Shown here: one piece after another, positions 49,301 through 62,414 of the stretch
Layout of the letters: each line of letters starts with the position of its first letter
Numbering within the stretch: position 1 is the stretch's first letter
DNA from: Ophthalmolycus amberensis
Taxonomy: Eukaryota; Chordata; Actinopteri; Perciformes; Zoarcidae
NCBI GenBank assembly: GCA_024529925.1
Contig: JAFEUB010000735.1
Coordinates: 2,826,364 to 2,890,363 of the forward strand
Direction of reading: 5' to 3'
Length of the DNA stretch: 64,000 bases
The notes under the pieces: model-generated
What the model saw: only the letters and a program-made list of their open reading frames with translations
Databases searched by the model: none
What the model was told of the DNA's origin: nothing
Position numbers and translations under genes: made by a program

Positions 49301-49606
49301 CACAAAGCCAGTGTCAAACATTATGCTCAAGCTCAGATAGTTGTACTTTGCATTGCCTGTACATATAAAAACAAAGAAAGCTATTATGCGGTAAGCTTAT
49401 AGGCCAACACTATGCCTGACCTCAGTCATGGCAACAATCGAGATGGAGGTGGATTATTAACCACGGATAAAGTGCTTTGACACAAGTCAACATTAGTCCT
49501 CTATAAAAAAGGAACTGAGAGGGAAGTGCAGGTTTCTCTGACCACATGTCAGCTGCTTCTCTCCTCCAGTCTAACCTTACCATATAATCCATCACATCCA
49601 GTGCGG
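46335..49606. other. Gene-poor interval downstream of gene E
   Basis: AT-rich DNA without supported coding exons, RNA genes or clear mobile elements. The right part presumably includes the 3' UTR of gene E. Confidence 0.45.
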
Positions 49607-52600
49607 TCATTTCTTGTGAACTTGTGCGTAAACGTCTGTGGCATTAGAACGAGGCTGAGGAGCTGGCTTCTTAATTCGCTGCTGGTGGGCCTCATAGGTA
49701 GGAGGGGAGGAAGCTGCAGGAGGATTGTTGTTCACTACGATCTGGGCATATTCTGATGAGTTACTCTGTAACCCAAGCTGCACTGTCCCGCCGTCCTTCT
49801 TCTGGAAAACACTGATATCTGCGTAGTTCAACTCCTACAAACGACAAAGCCAGGGAGAAAATATCCGATTACGTTTACTGTTATATCACATCAGATGAAA
49901 TCATAACAGTTCAATGGATATCTGACTAATAGTGTCCAAAACAGGCATAAACAATAAAAGCTGCATCAAACTGCTGATGTTAAGACACATACACACTCCC
50001 ACTCCATTTTGTCAACTGAATATCTACTTCCTGGGTCAAAGTCTGACTTTGAACGCTGTGGTAAACACAGATCCCAGATGAGTCTGATAGAAGCCTCGTT
50101 TAAATCAACAAACAAGCCAGAACACAATCTGGCCACATACAGTATATCACTGAAAAAGAATCTCATATTTTAAGACTTTGCACATCACTTGAAACTCACC
50201 ATTCGATATGATTATCTACTATTTCTGTGCACTATATGTGATAAAATAATTAGTTTTAATCAAAACCTTGTATGTGGACCATCAAGACTTATGACAGTAT
50301 GTGACAGTATGTGTCCTGACTTATTTATTCCTTCAGAAATTGTCTCATTACTTATATTAAACAAAAGTACAAAGAAGATTTTTCCATAATTATTTGTATT
50401 CACATACATCTTGGTGGCATTGAGTTTAACATGTAAACTCCTTCCCAGATAATCTGCGTAACCTAAGGCCTGTACGACAAAGCAGGATTTGGGGTTAGCG
50501 AGGAAACCTCACAGCGGGTTTTCAGTCTTACTTCACTTATAGTTCTCTACATATAGTGATCACCACTGTCATAGGACCGCTTAGCAGGATTGCAATGTTA
50601 AGGCTAGTTGAGCCAGGAAACTTAAAGATACTCTGGGTATGTTGGATTGGCTTTGAAGTACAGGCCTCAGGTTACTATCAGTAATCTGGTTAGCACTGGT
50701 TGATTTTTACCTGACCTCCTGTGTATGCTTTGTTGTCCTGGCCTTCAGCTCCTTTAAAATATAAGAAATAAACAATGTTTAGGATCATTTAAAGGCATAT
50801 TATGCATTTAAAGTCACATTTAAAGACCCCTCCTCCCCACGGCTCAGCGACACCAGAAGCTCACGCCCCCTGACCTCGGTTGCCAGAACCAGGTTTACCA
50901 CCTGCAGCATCACATACGGGCTTCACTCTTGTTTTGGAATGAGCTTGAATGCCACCTTTCTTTATTGGTGTTTTATCGATGCTGTCTGCCACACTCGTAG
51001 CTTCCTCTTAGATGTGTGATTGCGCGTGTGTGGGGGCTGCACACCCAGTGCCCAAAGGTTGACGCCCAGAAACGTCCCAATGGCAAAATAGGAAGAAAAT
51101 AAGAAAATACAGAAAGAGGGCCGGGTCTCTGCAGATACAGACACCGCGACACACTTCTATTGGGTCATGAGTGATGATTGAGAGGGATTTCATTTTTTCA
51201 TTTTTTGGGGGGGGGGGGGGGGCAGGATCCTGCATAGTACAACTTACACGAACACGAACACTTTGCACACACTGAACACTTTAATTCATTCACCTGGTGC
51301 AATATCTCATCTAATCCGTGCAATATCCAATACGTTTTAAGTATTTACCTGATCCGCCTGTATATTCTGTATATTCTGTATATACTGGCATATTTAGTAT
51401 ATCTAATACTCTTCTTTACTGTCTTATTTTATTACTGTTCTACTGTTTACTGTTTAGTTTATTATATTACTTGATTTTTATCTTTATTTTATTACTTGTG
51501 AGCAATGCTGCTGTAATCCTGTAATTTCCCCACTGAGGGACTAATAAAGGATTATCTTATCTTATCTTATCTTATCTTATCTTATCTTAAATGAAGGGAG
51601 TAAATAATGCTGTATAGTACATATAGTCATATAAAGCACACACACACAATACACATACCTCTTCCTGTGGTAGGGTTAGTAGTAGAGAGTTTGCTTGTCC
51701 GTTTTCTGTTGAGAGAGGTAATGAATCATTATTATGTAAATAAGACATTAGCATTATATGTCATTTTGCCACTTAATAATATTATATTGACATTATGTTG
51801 TTGAAATCAACTATATCTATTCATTGGAAATAACATAAAGGAAAATGTAGTTCTTTCACAAAGACATTTTAGTCCAAAATGTACTTTTTAAGAGTAATTT
51901 ACAAATAATGATTTCAACATTTGAAAAACTTTTAAACAGGTTTATGTACTTAAAGAGTTTCGAAACACTGATGACAAAGTTTTAACTCCTGGTGAGACAT
52001 TAATATGTATACCTGACAACAACAAAATGTTAAACTATGAAGTTGTACAGTGCCAAGGTGAAGGCAGGCTTACTATATGGAAAATGTATAACAAAAGCAG
52101 CACATATAAGTGACCCTTTGTTGAACATCAACCTTTTGTAGGTTGAGTAAACATACGGCCTCAACATCTACCTGAATCTAGTTCCACATTTTCTCTTCCT
52201 TTGCCGTGTACTGACTCTCCTGTCATTGCAGATCCTGCCTGGTCTGTGAGTCGTGCTTTTGGGTCCAAACTTGATAATACTGAGCAGTCGCCTTACCATA
52301 ATTATGATAGATTCTTATTCATTAAAAAAAAAGGCTCTCTGGTAATATCTTAAAGCTCTTCTCCACTTACTTTTTGATATAAATGTAGTACCCTCCTCCA
52401 CCAACTGCTCCACAGATGACTAAAACTGCGATTACTATTCCAACGATGGCACCAGCCGAAAGTGTTCCCTGTGGTGGTGGTGGTGGTGGTCCTGGGCAGG
52501 GATTAATACAACAGGGGATAAGAACCATTATGTATACAGAAACCACAGTAACTGTCATCGTCTCATTACACCGTGGTTACAAATCATACAACCACTTCTC

Positions 52601-55600
52601 TCTTGATGTAATTTCCCAGTTGGCCAGTTACAAATACTGGTTTGCTTTACGTTAAGAGTAAGGCCATCACTGTATATCTACTTTAGCTGAAGGACGTTCA
52701 GTCAGCGTTTGCTGGTGCTGAAGACTACAAATTTGAAAATCTGGAGATCTGGAGATATGATAAAAATATGAGAACAGGAACAAAAGTAACTGTTACTGTG
52801 AATTGACTGAGAAAATACATTTAAAGGAACTTGCAAGACGCAAACATAACTACAGAACCCTTAATCCGGTATAACATGCCAACTGTTAGAGTCTAACAGT
52901 TGGCATGTTATACAGTTAGACTGTCCACACTCAGACTGTCAAACACAGTTTTGGGTAATCTATAATTTAGAAAAATCACCAGATTTTTTCACAATTGACT
53001 CAAAACAGTGGACAGATGCAGTTTGACCAAATGTCATTCTTTCAATGTTTTGACCACAAATCTCTCTATAACATGTCATCCATAAACACGACATTGACAC
53101 ATTATCAGTGGTCAAGTTGATACAGCAAACATTTAGGTTCGACATGCAGAACATACAGAGCAACCTTTGGAGTCGTGTTTCTGTCCACCTGTCCAATATT
53201 CACTCTCCTTTTAAGTTTGCTTTCTTTCTCCACCAACTCCTGAGAGAAAAATGTCGCTTTAGCTGCGAAATGATCTTCTATGTTCACCAGCTAATTTCTA
53301 ACACGGTCTGTCAGCGGTTAGGTGCAGGGAAGTTAGTGTACAGTTGGTTTTGCAGAAAAAGATTCTATAAAAGTGAACCAAAACAGTCAAGCTTCAGGCC
53401 ACAAAACCAAAACAATGAAAAATGATCGATTTTGTGTTAAGTTTTTTGATGACCCTTTCGAATCAAAACTTTGTCTGCAAGATTAGGCAATAAAATATAA
53501 AATTCAAAAAGGTGCCTACTGTTTTTATATCACCTGAAAATTAAAATGTTATAATTATAATTATTATTGTTATTTTAAGATACACTGCTTTGAGTCCGCA
53601 CTTTACCAATACAAATTATGCAAGTGTACACTTACTGACACTTCTCTACTATATCCACTACATCCAATACTCTCAATTCAAACTTACCCAATACAGAGAC
53701 AACTGAGGGCTGAGACATTTCATTTCTCAGGGTTTTGTTGTTAAAGGCCTGACAGCTGTAGCTTCCACTCTGACTCATCTGAATATTCATCAGTCTGAAC
53801 TCTGGTCCAGTATCAGACAGCAGGTCTCCATTCAGAAACCACTGAAACAGGGCAGAAGGTCTGGAGACCGCTGAGCACATCAGGCTGATGTCTGACCCTT
53901 CATCATAGTATTCTTGTGACGGAGATATTGTCAGAGTAATATCTTCTGGGCCATCTACAGTGTGCGGCATATGAGTAGTAGAAAAACAAAACAAAAAATC
54001 ATCAAAAGAATGTTCTACGTGACATGCAGCTTCTGTCAGTGTGAAGCCTCATTATACTGAAACATCAACTTTGAAGCATGCATATAGTGCAGGATAACGA
54101 GTCTGCACATATAAGTCAATAACTCACAGTTGATGGAGAGGTTTACTGGACCACTGGTGCCATTGCTTACAGGATTAGACACTTGACACCTGAATGGTCC
54201 CTGGTCATAGCGCGTCACACTGACTATAGTGAGAGTGGAGCCTCCATCAGTGAGCTGAACTCTCTCACTTTCTGTAATCTCAGAGCTGCCGTTCAGCCAG
54301 AGGAAAGAGAGGAAGGATGCAGAGGAGGAGCAGGACAGACGGGCAGTACTGTACTCCAACATGTCTGTTGTGTTTGAAGTCACCGTGACATTGGCAACAC
54401 CCGCTGTGGGTGAAAAACATTGTGGTTTTACTGACCACCTTTCAGGGCCAAGGGCACATGGTTCAGTAGAGTGGAGCAATGTGGAGAGTGAATATGAATC
54501 CCATTTTAATGACACCATGATAAATGATCATGATTAGATGTTAAAGGTCTGTATGCGACTTGGACATAGACATGTTGTGATAGGAAAGTTGACTTTGTTT
54601 ATCATATACTATCTGTTGTTTAATGCAATATTTAACCAGTGTTTGCTGACCTTACCTTGTTTATTTGACCTAATCAGCCATGACCACATTCACCTTGTAA
54701 ACACTGTAAAGATTTTGCAGTTATAACAAGTAACGTGCATTTACACGGTGAATGTCTTTAACGATGACTGTCATCAGTTTGTGTATTAGTCATATTTTCT
54801 CGCCACAACTGTTACTGGCCACTCCAAGAAGGACTTTTTGTTCGACCTCAAACATTTTTCATTCTGAGCCTCAGTTGTCTCTGTACAGTCAACAATTGCA
54901 GACGTATCTTGTATTGTTCTTTTTGTTCCACAAATGCTTCATACAACCTTTTCAATTTGCAGCTGGGGGAGACAGGTTTTTTGTTGGTGTCGTTTGGAAA
55001 AATATCCTGAATAAACTTTCAGCATATTGTGATACAAGTGGTCTGAGAGACGACTAGACTTCTGCACCTCCGCTTGTCTCTCTTTTCAGGCTTTAGAAAA
55101 CCTGGTGAAGGGAGACTTTGAGCAATCACAGCTCATTTCAGAGAGAGGGCGTTCCTATAAGCTGCTCCACAAATGCAGATGCACGCACACATCCCAGATG
55201 GTGAAAGCCTGATTCAATGGCAGGAAATCCTGCAGTAAAAGTTGCTATTCCAGCATTTGCAACAACCGTCTACACTGCAAAGCAACCCAATAAAAGGAAG
55301 ACGGACTTCTCAAAAAGAGTCTAAAAGACTCTAAGAATAATGTAATTAGTCATGTCAATATAGACAAAGTGTTTTAGACATGGATGGGCCTTTTGCTAAC
55401 CTCTTTAGGTTGTTGTCTGGAACGATCTTGTGACGTCACAATAATCCAGCTACTGTCTAATGGGAGGGGCTTAGTACAGAGAAGGGAGAGCTGCAGGAGG
55501 AGGGCTGTATTTGCAACAGAAAACTGCATACCCCAGCTTTAAGAAAGCTTCATCTGATACCATCACCCCTTCTTTTTGTATCCATATTTCTTTGAACAAA

Positions 55601-58362
55601 ACATTTCATTGAAACTTACTCAGTACAGAGATGGCTGCAGGCTGAGATGTTATAGTTCTCATAGTTTTGTTGTTAAAGGCTTGACAGCTGTAGTTCCCGC
55701 TCTCACTCTCCTGAATGTTCATCAGTCTGAGCTCTGGTCCAGTATCAGACAGCAGAGTTCCATTCAGAAACCACGTAAATTGGGCATCAGGTCTGGAGTC
55801 AGCTGAACAGGACAGGGTGATGTCTGATCCTTCCACATAGTATTCTTGTGATGGAGATATTTTCAGATTAATATTATCTGGGCCATCTGCATGTAGGGGA
55901 AAACAACAGCAAAAATGTAATATGCACAACTGCATTATCATATATCAAGTCACCAGAAATGTAACAGAACAAGCCTACAATGAACAATTTATGAATGAAA
56001 CCATCTGTACAATACTCTTGTTGGCATTGTGCTGTAGTTTGATTGATTCTATAAGGTTGAAAAATGTGTTTCTAATACTTTGGACAATACAATGTGGACA
56101 AAATACACAACACAAGGCCACTCCTCACTAAGCTGTTACAATCTAAACTTTCCATCTCTGTTTGCATCCAGATGTTGTCAGATGAAGAACTGAGCATGTA
56201 GGTTAGTAACTCACAGCTGATGAAGAGGTTTATTGGACGACTTCTGGCACTATTGACAGGGTTGGACACCTTACAACTGAATGGTCCCTGGTCGTAGCGC
56301 GTCACATTAATCGTGACATTGGCGCCTCCATCAGTGAGCTGAACTCTGTCGCCGGCTGTAACCTCAGAGCTGCCGTTGAACCAGAGGAAAGAGAGAGAGG
56401 ATCCAGAGGAGGAGCAGGACAGACGGACAGAGCTGTCCTCCACCAAGTCTTTGCTGCTGGCAGTTGCCATGACATCGGACACTAGTACTGTGGATGAAAA
56501 ACAAAATGGTTTTACATTTCAGAATCAGAATCAGAATCAGAACTGTTTATTGCCATGGTATGTTGAACATAGCATAAAACTGAATTAACGACAAAAACAA
56601 CACAAAACAATGCGCACCAACACATCGAGGCAGCCGTCCGTGGCACCATCTTTGAGCATTTGCCACCACATAACAAAGGTACAGGAGAAGGAAACACTGA
56701 GAATGAATCTATGATCTCATAATGAGATGTTGAGTGGCTGCACATTGAAAGTTTACAGTACTGGCATTAAATTAACTCAGTGGTATTTTAGGTGGTTGTT
56801 CTTAAGAATACATTTTCAATATCATCCAATTTATCATCCTATGACCTTAACACAGTTTGACCATAAAACGTCCATCAATATCTTACTGAGTGTCTCAACA
56901 AGAGCTACATATGAAAAGCAAATGAAGGCAGGACAGTTGTGCAGGAATGCATTCGAGTCCACAGGTGTATTTAAAAAAGACTGTCAACACAGTGCATCCA
57001 TTACATGTTTTGTAACATATTGTTGATATCAGTGGTTAGGGTCAAACAACTAAAATTAGAATAACGCTCATCGGTGAAATGATTCAAAACTCATAGCTGT
57101 ATGACTCATAGACTTTAAATTTCATTATCAGTGAGAAAACATCCCAAAATTTGGATCGAGAAGTAAATTGAGCATTACAGTTTATTCTTGATCGTGAAAA
57201 CAGTAGTTTGACAAAAAATAAATGTTAAAGTTGACTTACTTGCTTTTTCCTTGCTTGTTTTTTTTGTATCAAATAATTATGTCATTATGTAATAACATAA
57301 TCTGACTTTTAGCATGTATGTTTTGAACCTTTTTATAGATAAAATGTCAAACCACTCGAACCACTTCGAACACTAAACTTTTTATTCATCAATCAACATG
57401 TCATGCATAGTCTCCACTAAGAATTGATATTGAAATTTGCTCACCATGTACGTCCAGTCTGGTTTTCCCGTCCTCCGGTAGTACTCCAACTGGAATAATG
57501 GAAACGCTGTATTCTCCACTGTCATCACGAGTCAGATTCCTGAGCTCCAGAGATCCAGTAGATATGAAGAGGGTGATCCTGCCTTCGTACTCTGGTTCAG
57601 TGAAGTTGTTAACATTGAAAAATATTATATTTGTATCACCAAATTTCCAGTGCACCGATTGAAATGGTGTTTCTGATGGAGTCACTGTTGTGGTGAACAT
57701 CACTGTCTCTCCAACAGCTGCATTCAGAGGACCGTCTGGCAACACACCAGCTCCTTTGGTCAAACCTGGAGGAGACATTTACAGGTCTGAGAGGAGATCG
57801 GATAAATTGTGGAGATTGAAAAATTGTCATAATCCGAAAGGAAAAACACAAAAACAATAATTTCCATAATATATTAGTATAGATGTCTATCTATTGAAAA
57901 CAAACAAGCAATGAAGTTACAGTGGTTATAGTTTCAATCTTCAGCATTTTAATTATATGACATTTTCAGACCACATTATGGAACTCAAGTCCAACAAATG
58001 GAAACATTTAGTGAGAGACTAGAGGGCTAACTATCGATCAGAACAGCCAGTATATTAGGCATTTTAATCTATCATACACTTTCCAATAAAGCTACTCTTT
58101 TTTATCTAATTTTTATTCATAATTTATAATCATATTTCCTAGAGCACATTCATCAGAGCAAACTATAAAAAAATGAAATTGTTTGAGCAATTACTTTTGG
58201 TAGTTATGCGTATGATCAGGGCACCAACAACATCCCAACAATTCACAAAGTTTAGAAAATGCATTTCGAACACTGACAGCAGAAGACAATGAAACTTTTA
58301 AAATAAAGAGTCTTACCTGTGAAAGTCACAGCGACTGCACAAAGTAAAGGAAAAATATCCAT
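49607..58362 (-). CDS. CEACAM1-like inhibitory receptor E (628 aa, TM with ITIMs)
   Basis: Ten minus-strand exons: leader 58362-58317; N domain 57765-57445; Ig 56487-56215 (A), 55886-55620 (B), 54403-54128 (A), 53954-53688 (B); TM 52491-52371; tail 51705-51659, 50751-50711 and 49834-49607. Phases fit through 1, 2, 1 and 0. N-A-B-A-B-TM is the layout of CEACAM1. The N domain lacks cysteines; the A and B domains have SC...FSC/FRC and SC...YSC pairs. The TM reads AIVGIVIAVLVICGAV. The tail carries LNYADI and SEYAQI, both ITIM consensus and 25 residues apart, and ends VYAQVHKK, close to the CEACAM1-L end. Predicted to recruit SHP-1/SHP-2-type phosphatases. Proline-rich stretches flank the motifs. 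It is the only gene here with a signalling tail. Confidence 0.9.
50465..50690. repeat. Dispersed fish repeat in gene E tail introns
   Basis: Sequence around TGTACGACAAAGCAGGATTTG resembles a short dispersed element common in teleosts. Ends not defined. Confidence 0.35.
51250..51592 (+). repeat. LINE-type 3' tail with TTATC microsatellite
   Basis: Ends with AATTTCCCCACTGAGGGACT, then TAATAAAGG and a run of TTATC units (about 51553-51590), typical of a fish non-LTR retrotransposon 3' end. A G-run at about 51206-51221 lies just upstream. Confidence 0.5.
56520..56661 (-). mobile_element. LINE 3' fragment inserted in gene E intron, absent from gene F
   Basis: Minus strand ends in repeated TTCTGA units; CATTT occurs on both sides (56515-56519, 56657-56661) as a target duplication. 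The matching place in gene F (about 61390) is uninterrupted, so the insertion came after the inverted duplication. Confidence 0.7.
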
Positions 58363-59449
58363 TGATCCACCTTTGTGAGATAGAAACAGCTGAGGGGAAT
58401 GTCACTCATCAGACTTTGACTGTCGTAATAAAGTGAGCCTCCGGCAGCAACAATTATACGAGTCAGTAAACGCGGAGCTACGTGTTGAGTTACAAAGTGT
58501 CTGCATAATGAGATAAACCCACTAAGCTGCAGTCATGACCCAAAGCTGCTCGACGTCACCCTCTAGTGGTGTAAATGTGTTCATATGTTGACATTTGCAT
58601 TTGAGAATTAATTATTAGCGAGTTGTTTGAGTCCCTAGGAAATTATAGAAGAGTAGTAACAAAATAAAGATTTTAGATTAATAACCACACATGTCAACCT
58701 CATTGTGTTGCAATGCATCATGTAGATCTTGAGATGTTTCACAGGATAAGTTAAACGATTGACCTGCAGGGGGCGCAAGAGGAAGGTCAGAGGATCACCC
58801 AGTCTGTGTGTAGGTTTTCATTCTCTGGGTGCCATTAATGTCCGTCTACAATTTAAACTTTCCATTTTATAGCAATCCATTTTTTTTGTCCAAACCAAAG
58901 TGGGGGACCAACGAACCAAACAACAGACCAACATTGCCAAAGAGACTCTAGTGTGGCTAACAATACCTAAAACAACAGAACTACGACATACAACACACTT
59001 TATATGACTTCATCTATTGCAGTACAGCATACTGTGTTAATGAATCAAATCATTTGTGAAGAAAGATTGTGTCTTGCCATCAGCAACCTGACGGGACTAA
59101 CGTATCAATTGTAATGTTGCCGACTCGGAGCAAAGATCCACATCCAAAATAGGGCGTCTCTGAACAAACCCATGACTGTTTAATGATGTCAAACTGTGGT
59201 TGTTGCTATTTGGACGTAATAAATTCAAAGTCCTTCACAGTTGTGTTTTGTGTACATTGTTAATGATCAACTACAGTGCAGGGAAGTGAACCTTTCAGAG
59301 ATATGATGATGGGGAAAACCCCCCACTGCACAGTACTTCCTTGTACTACCTTCATGAATTCAAATCAGCACACATTATTCTGAAATTAGCAAAGCAAAGT
59401 GAAGGAGTGTGATCCATCTTTTCTCATATTTAATGGTACTGAAGAAGAA
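58363..59449. promoter_or_regulatory. Divergent promoter interval between genes E and F
   Basis: 1.1 kb separates the two divergent start codons. Clear inverted homology between the arms stops before the leaders, which differ (MDIFPLLCAVAVTFT against MEIAVIHFIILVAIS), so the two genes probably have different promoters. No TATA box was assigned. Confidence 0.45.
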
Positions 59450-59879
59450 ATGGAAATAGCTGTGATACACTTCATCATCCTGGTGGCCATCTCAGGTGAG
59501 CTTTTACCACATGATGCAGCAGATAGAAGTGATAATTAACTTCATTAAAGTTCCTCTGTTGCTGTATTCTAAATTTCTGTGGGAAGACACACATTTTCCT
59601 AACATGAGAAGTCAAAGAGGAGTTTCTATGCGGCTGACAATCTGCTATGTAAACATGTCAGCTACTTCAGCTTGTTAGCAATTTGATGATCACTTTAACT
59701 TTATTCAGAAGTTTTATTTCTGTTTGCAGCAAAGATAAAATGTTGAAAAATACCTCAAAGCTACAACTGAGCTATGAAAATACTCATGATGCTTCTCATA
59801 CCCAGAGGTGTTCTGTATATAAGCTTCTTCAGGGAGAACAGGTGTATTGTTTTCAGATCCCTGTAAATGTCTCCTCCAG

Positions 59880-59964
59880 GTTTGACCAAAGGAGCTGGTG
59901 TGTTGCCAGACGCTTCTCTGAATTTAGCTGTTAGAGAGACAGTGATGTTCACCACAACAGTGAA
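59880..59964 (+). pseudogene. Truncated N-domain exon duplicate in gene F
   Basis: About 85 bases match the start of the N exon including its acceptor (CTCCTCCAG), then jump into sequence matching the first intron of gene E (GTGTATGATAG...). The complete exon follows 310 bases later. No donor follows the fragment, so it is probably not spliced in. Confidence 0.75.
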
Positions 59965-62372
59965 AGTGTATGATAGATTAAAATTCCTAATATACTGGCT
60001 GTTCTGATCGATAGTTAGCCCACTAGTCTCTCACTAAATGTTTCCATTTGTTGGACTTGAGTTCCATAATGTGGTCTGAAAATGTCATATAATTAAAATG
60101 CTGAAGATTGAAACTATAACGACTGCAACTTCATTGCTTGTTTGTTTTCAATAGATAGACATCTATACTAATATATTATGGAAATTATTGTTTTTGTGTT
60201 TTTCCTTTCGGATTATGACAATTTTTCAATCTCCACAATTTATCCGATCTCCTCTCAGACCTGTAAATGTCTCCTCCAGGTTTGACCAAAGGAGCTGGTG
60301 TGTTGCCAGACGGTCCTCTGACTGCAGCTGTTGGAGAGACAGTGATGTTCACCACAACGCTGACTCCACCAGAAACACCATTTCAATCGGTGCGCTGGAC
60401 ATTTGGTGATAAAAATATAATATTTTTCAATACTAACAACTTCACTGAACCAGAGTACGAAGGCAGGATCACCCTCTTCATATCTACTGGATCTCTGGAG
60501 CTCAGGAATCTGACTCCCAATGACAGTGGAGAATACAGCGTTTCCATTGTTCCAGTTGGAGGACAACAGGAGGACGGGAAAACCAGACTGGACGTACATA
60601 GTGAGCAAATTTCAATTTCAATTGTTAGTGGAGACTATGCATGACAGTTGAATGATTAATAAAAAGTGTTTAGTGTTCGAAGTGGTTCGAGTGGTTTGAC
60701 ATTTTATCTATAAAAAGGTTCAAAACATACATGCTAAAAGTCAGATTATGTTATTACATAATGACATAATTATTTGATACTAAAAAAACAAGCAAGGAAA
60801 AAGCAAGTAAGTCAACTTTAACATTCATTTTTTGTCAAACTACTGTTTTCACGATCAAGAATAAACTGTAATGCTCAATTTACTTCTCGATCCAAATTTT
60901 GGAATGTTTTCTCACTGATAATGAAATTTAAAGTCTATGAGTCATACAGCTATGAGTTTTGAATCATTTCACCGATGAGCGTTATTCTAATTTTAGTTGT
61001 TTGACCCTAACCACTGATATCAACAATATGTTACAAAACATGTAATGGATGCACTGTGTTGACAGTCTTTTTTAAATGCACCTGTGGACTCGATTGCATT
61101 CCTGCACAACTGTCCTGCCTTCATTTGCTTTTCATATGTAGCTCTTGTTGAGACACTCAGTAAGATATTGATGGACGTTTTATGGTCATACTGTGCTAAG
61201 GTCATAGGATGATAAATTGGACTACATGATATTGAAAATGTATTCGAAAGAACAACCACCAAAAATACCACTGAGTTAATTTTATGCCAGTTAAACTTTC
61301 AATGTGCAGCCACTCAACATCTCATTATAGGATCATAGATTCATCCTCAGTGTTTCCTTCTACTGTACCTTTGTTATGTGGTGGCAAATGTAAAACCATT
61401 TTGTTTTTCATTCACAGTGCGAGTGTCCGATGTCATGGTAACTGCCAGCAGCACAGACTTGGTTGAGGACAGCTCTGTCCGTCTGTCCTGCTCCTCCTCT
61501 GGATCCCCTCTGTCTTTCCTCTGGTTCAACGGCAGCTCTGAGGTTACAGCCGGCGACAGAGTTCAGCTCACTGATGGAGGCGCCACTCTCACTGTTAATG
61601 TGACGCGCTACGACCAGGGACCATTCAGTTGTAAGGTGTCCAACCCTGTCAGTAGTGCCAGAAGTGGTCCAATAAACCTCTTCATCAGCTGTGAGTTACT
61701 AACCTACATGCTCAGTTCTTCATCTGACAACATCTGGATGCAAACAGAGATGGAAAGTTTAGATTTTAACAGCTTAGTGAGGAGTGGCCTTGTGTTGTGT
61801 ATTTTGTCCACATTATATTGTCCAAAGTATTAGAAACACATTTTTCAACCTTATAGAATCAATCAAACTACAGCACAATGCCAACAAGAGTATTGTACAG
61901 ATGGTTTCATTCATAAATTGTTCATTGCAGGCTTGTTCTGTTACATTTCTGGTGACTTGATATATGATAATGCAGTTGTGCATACTACATTTTTGCTGTT
62001 GTTTTCCCCTACATGCAGATGGCCCAGATGATATTAATCTGACAATATCTCCGTCACAAGAATACTATGGGGAAGGATCAGACATCACCCTGTCCTGTTC
62101 AGCTGACTCCACACCTGATGCCCAATATACGTGGTTTCTGAATGGAACTCTGCTGTCTGATACTGGACCAGAGCTCAGACTGATTAACATTCAGGAGAGT
62201 GAGAGTGGGAACTACAGCTGTCAAGCCTTTAACAGCAGAACTCTGAGATCTATAAAATCTCAGCCTGCAGCCATCTCTGTACTGAGTAAGTTTCAATGAA
62301 ATGTTTTGTTCAAAGAAATATGGATACAAAAAAGAAGGGGTGATCGGATCAGATGAAGCTTTCTTAAAGCTG

Positions 62373-62414
62373 GGGTATGCAGTCTTCTGTTGCAAAACAG
62401 AAGACTGCATACCC
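62373..62414. repeat. Perfect hairpin, 19-bp arms and 4-base loop
   Basis: GGGTATGCAGTCTTCTGTT, loop GCAA, then the exact complement. Gene E has only one arm at the matching intron position (about 55520-55545), so the second arm was added in F. Confidence 0.88.
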
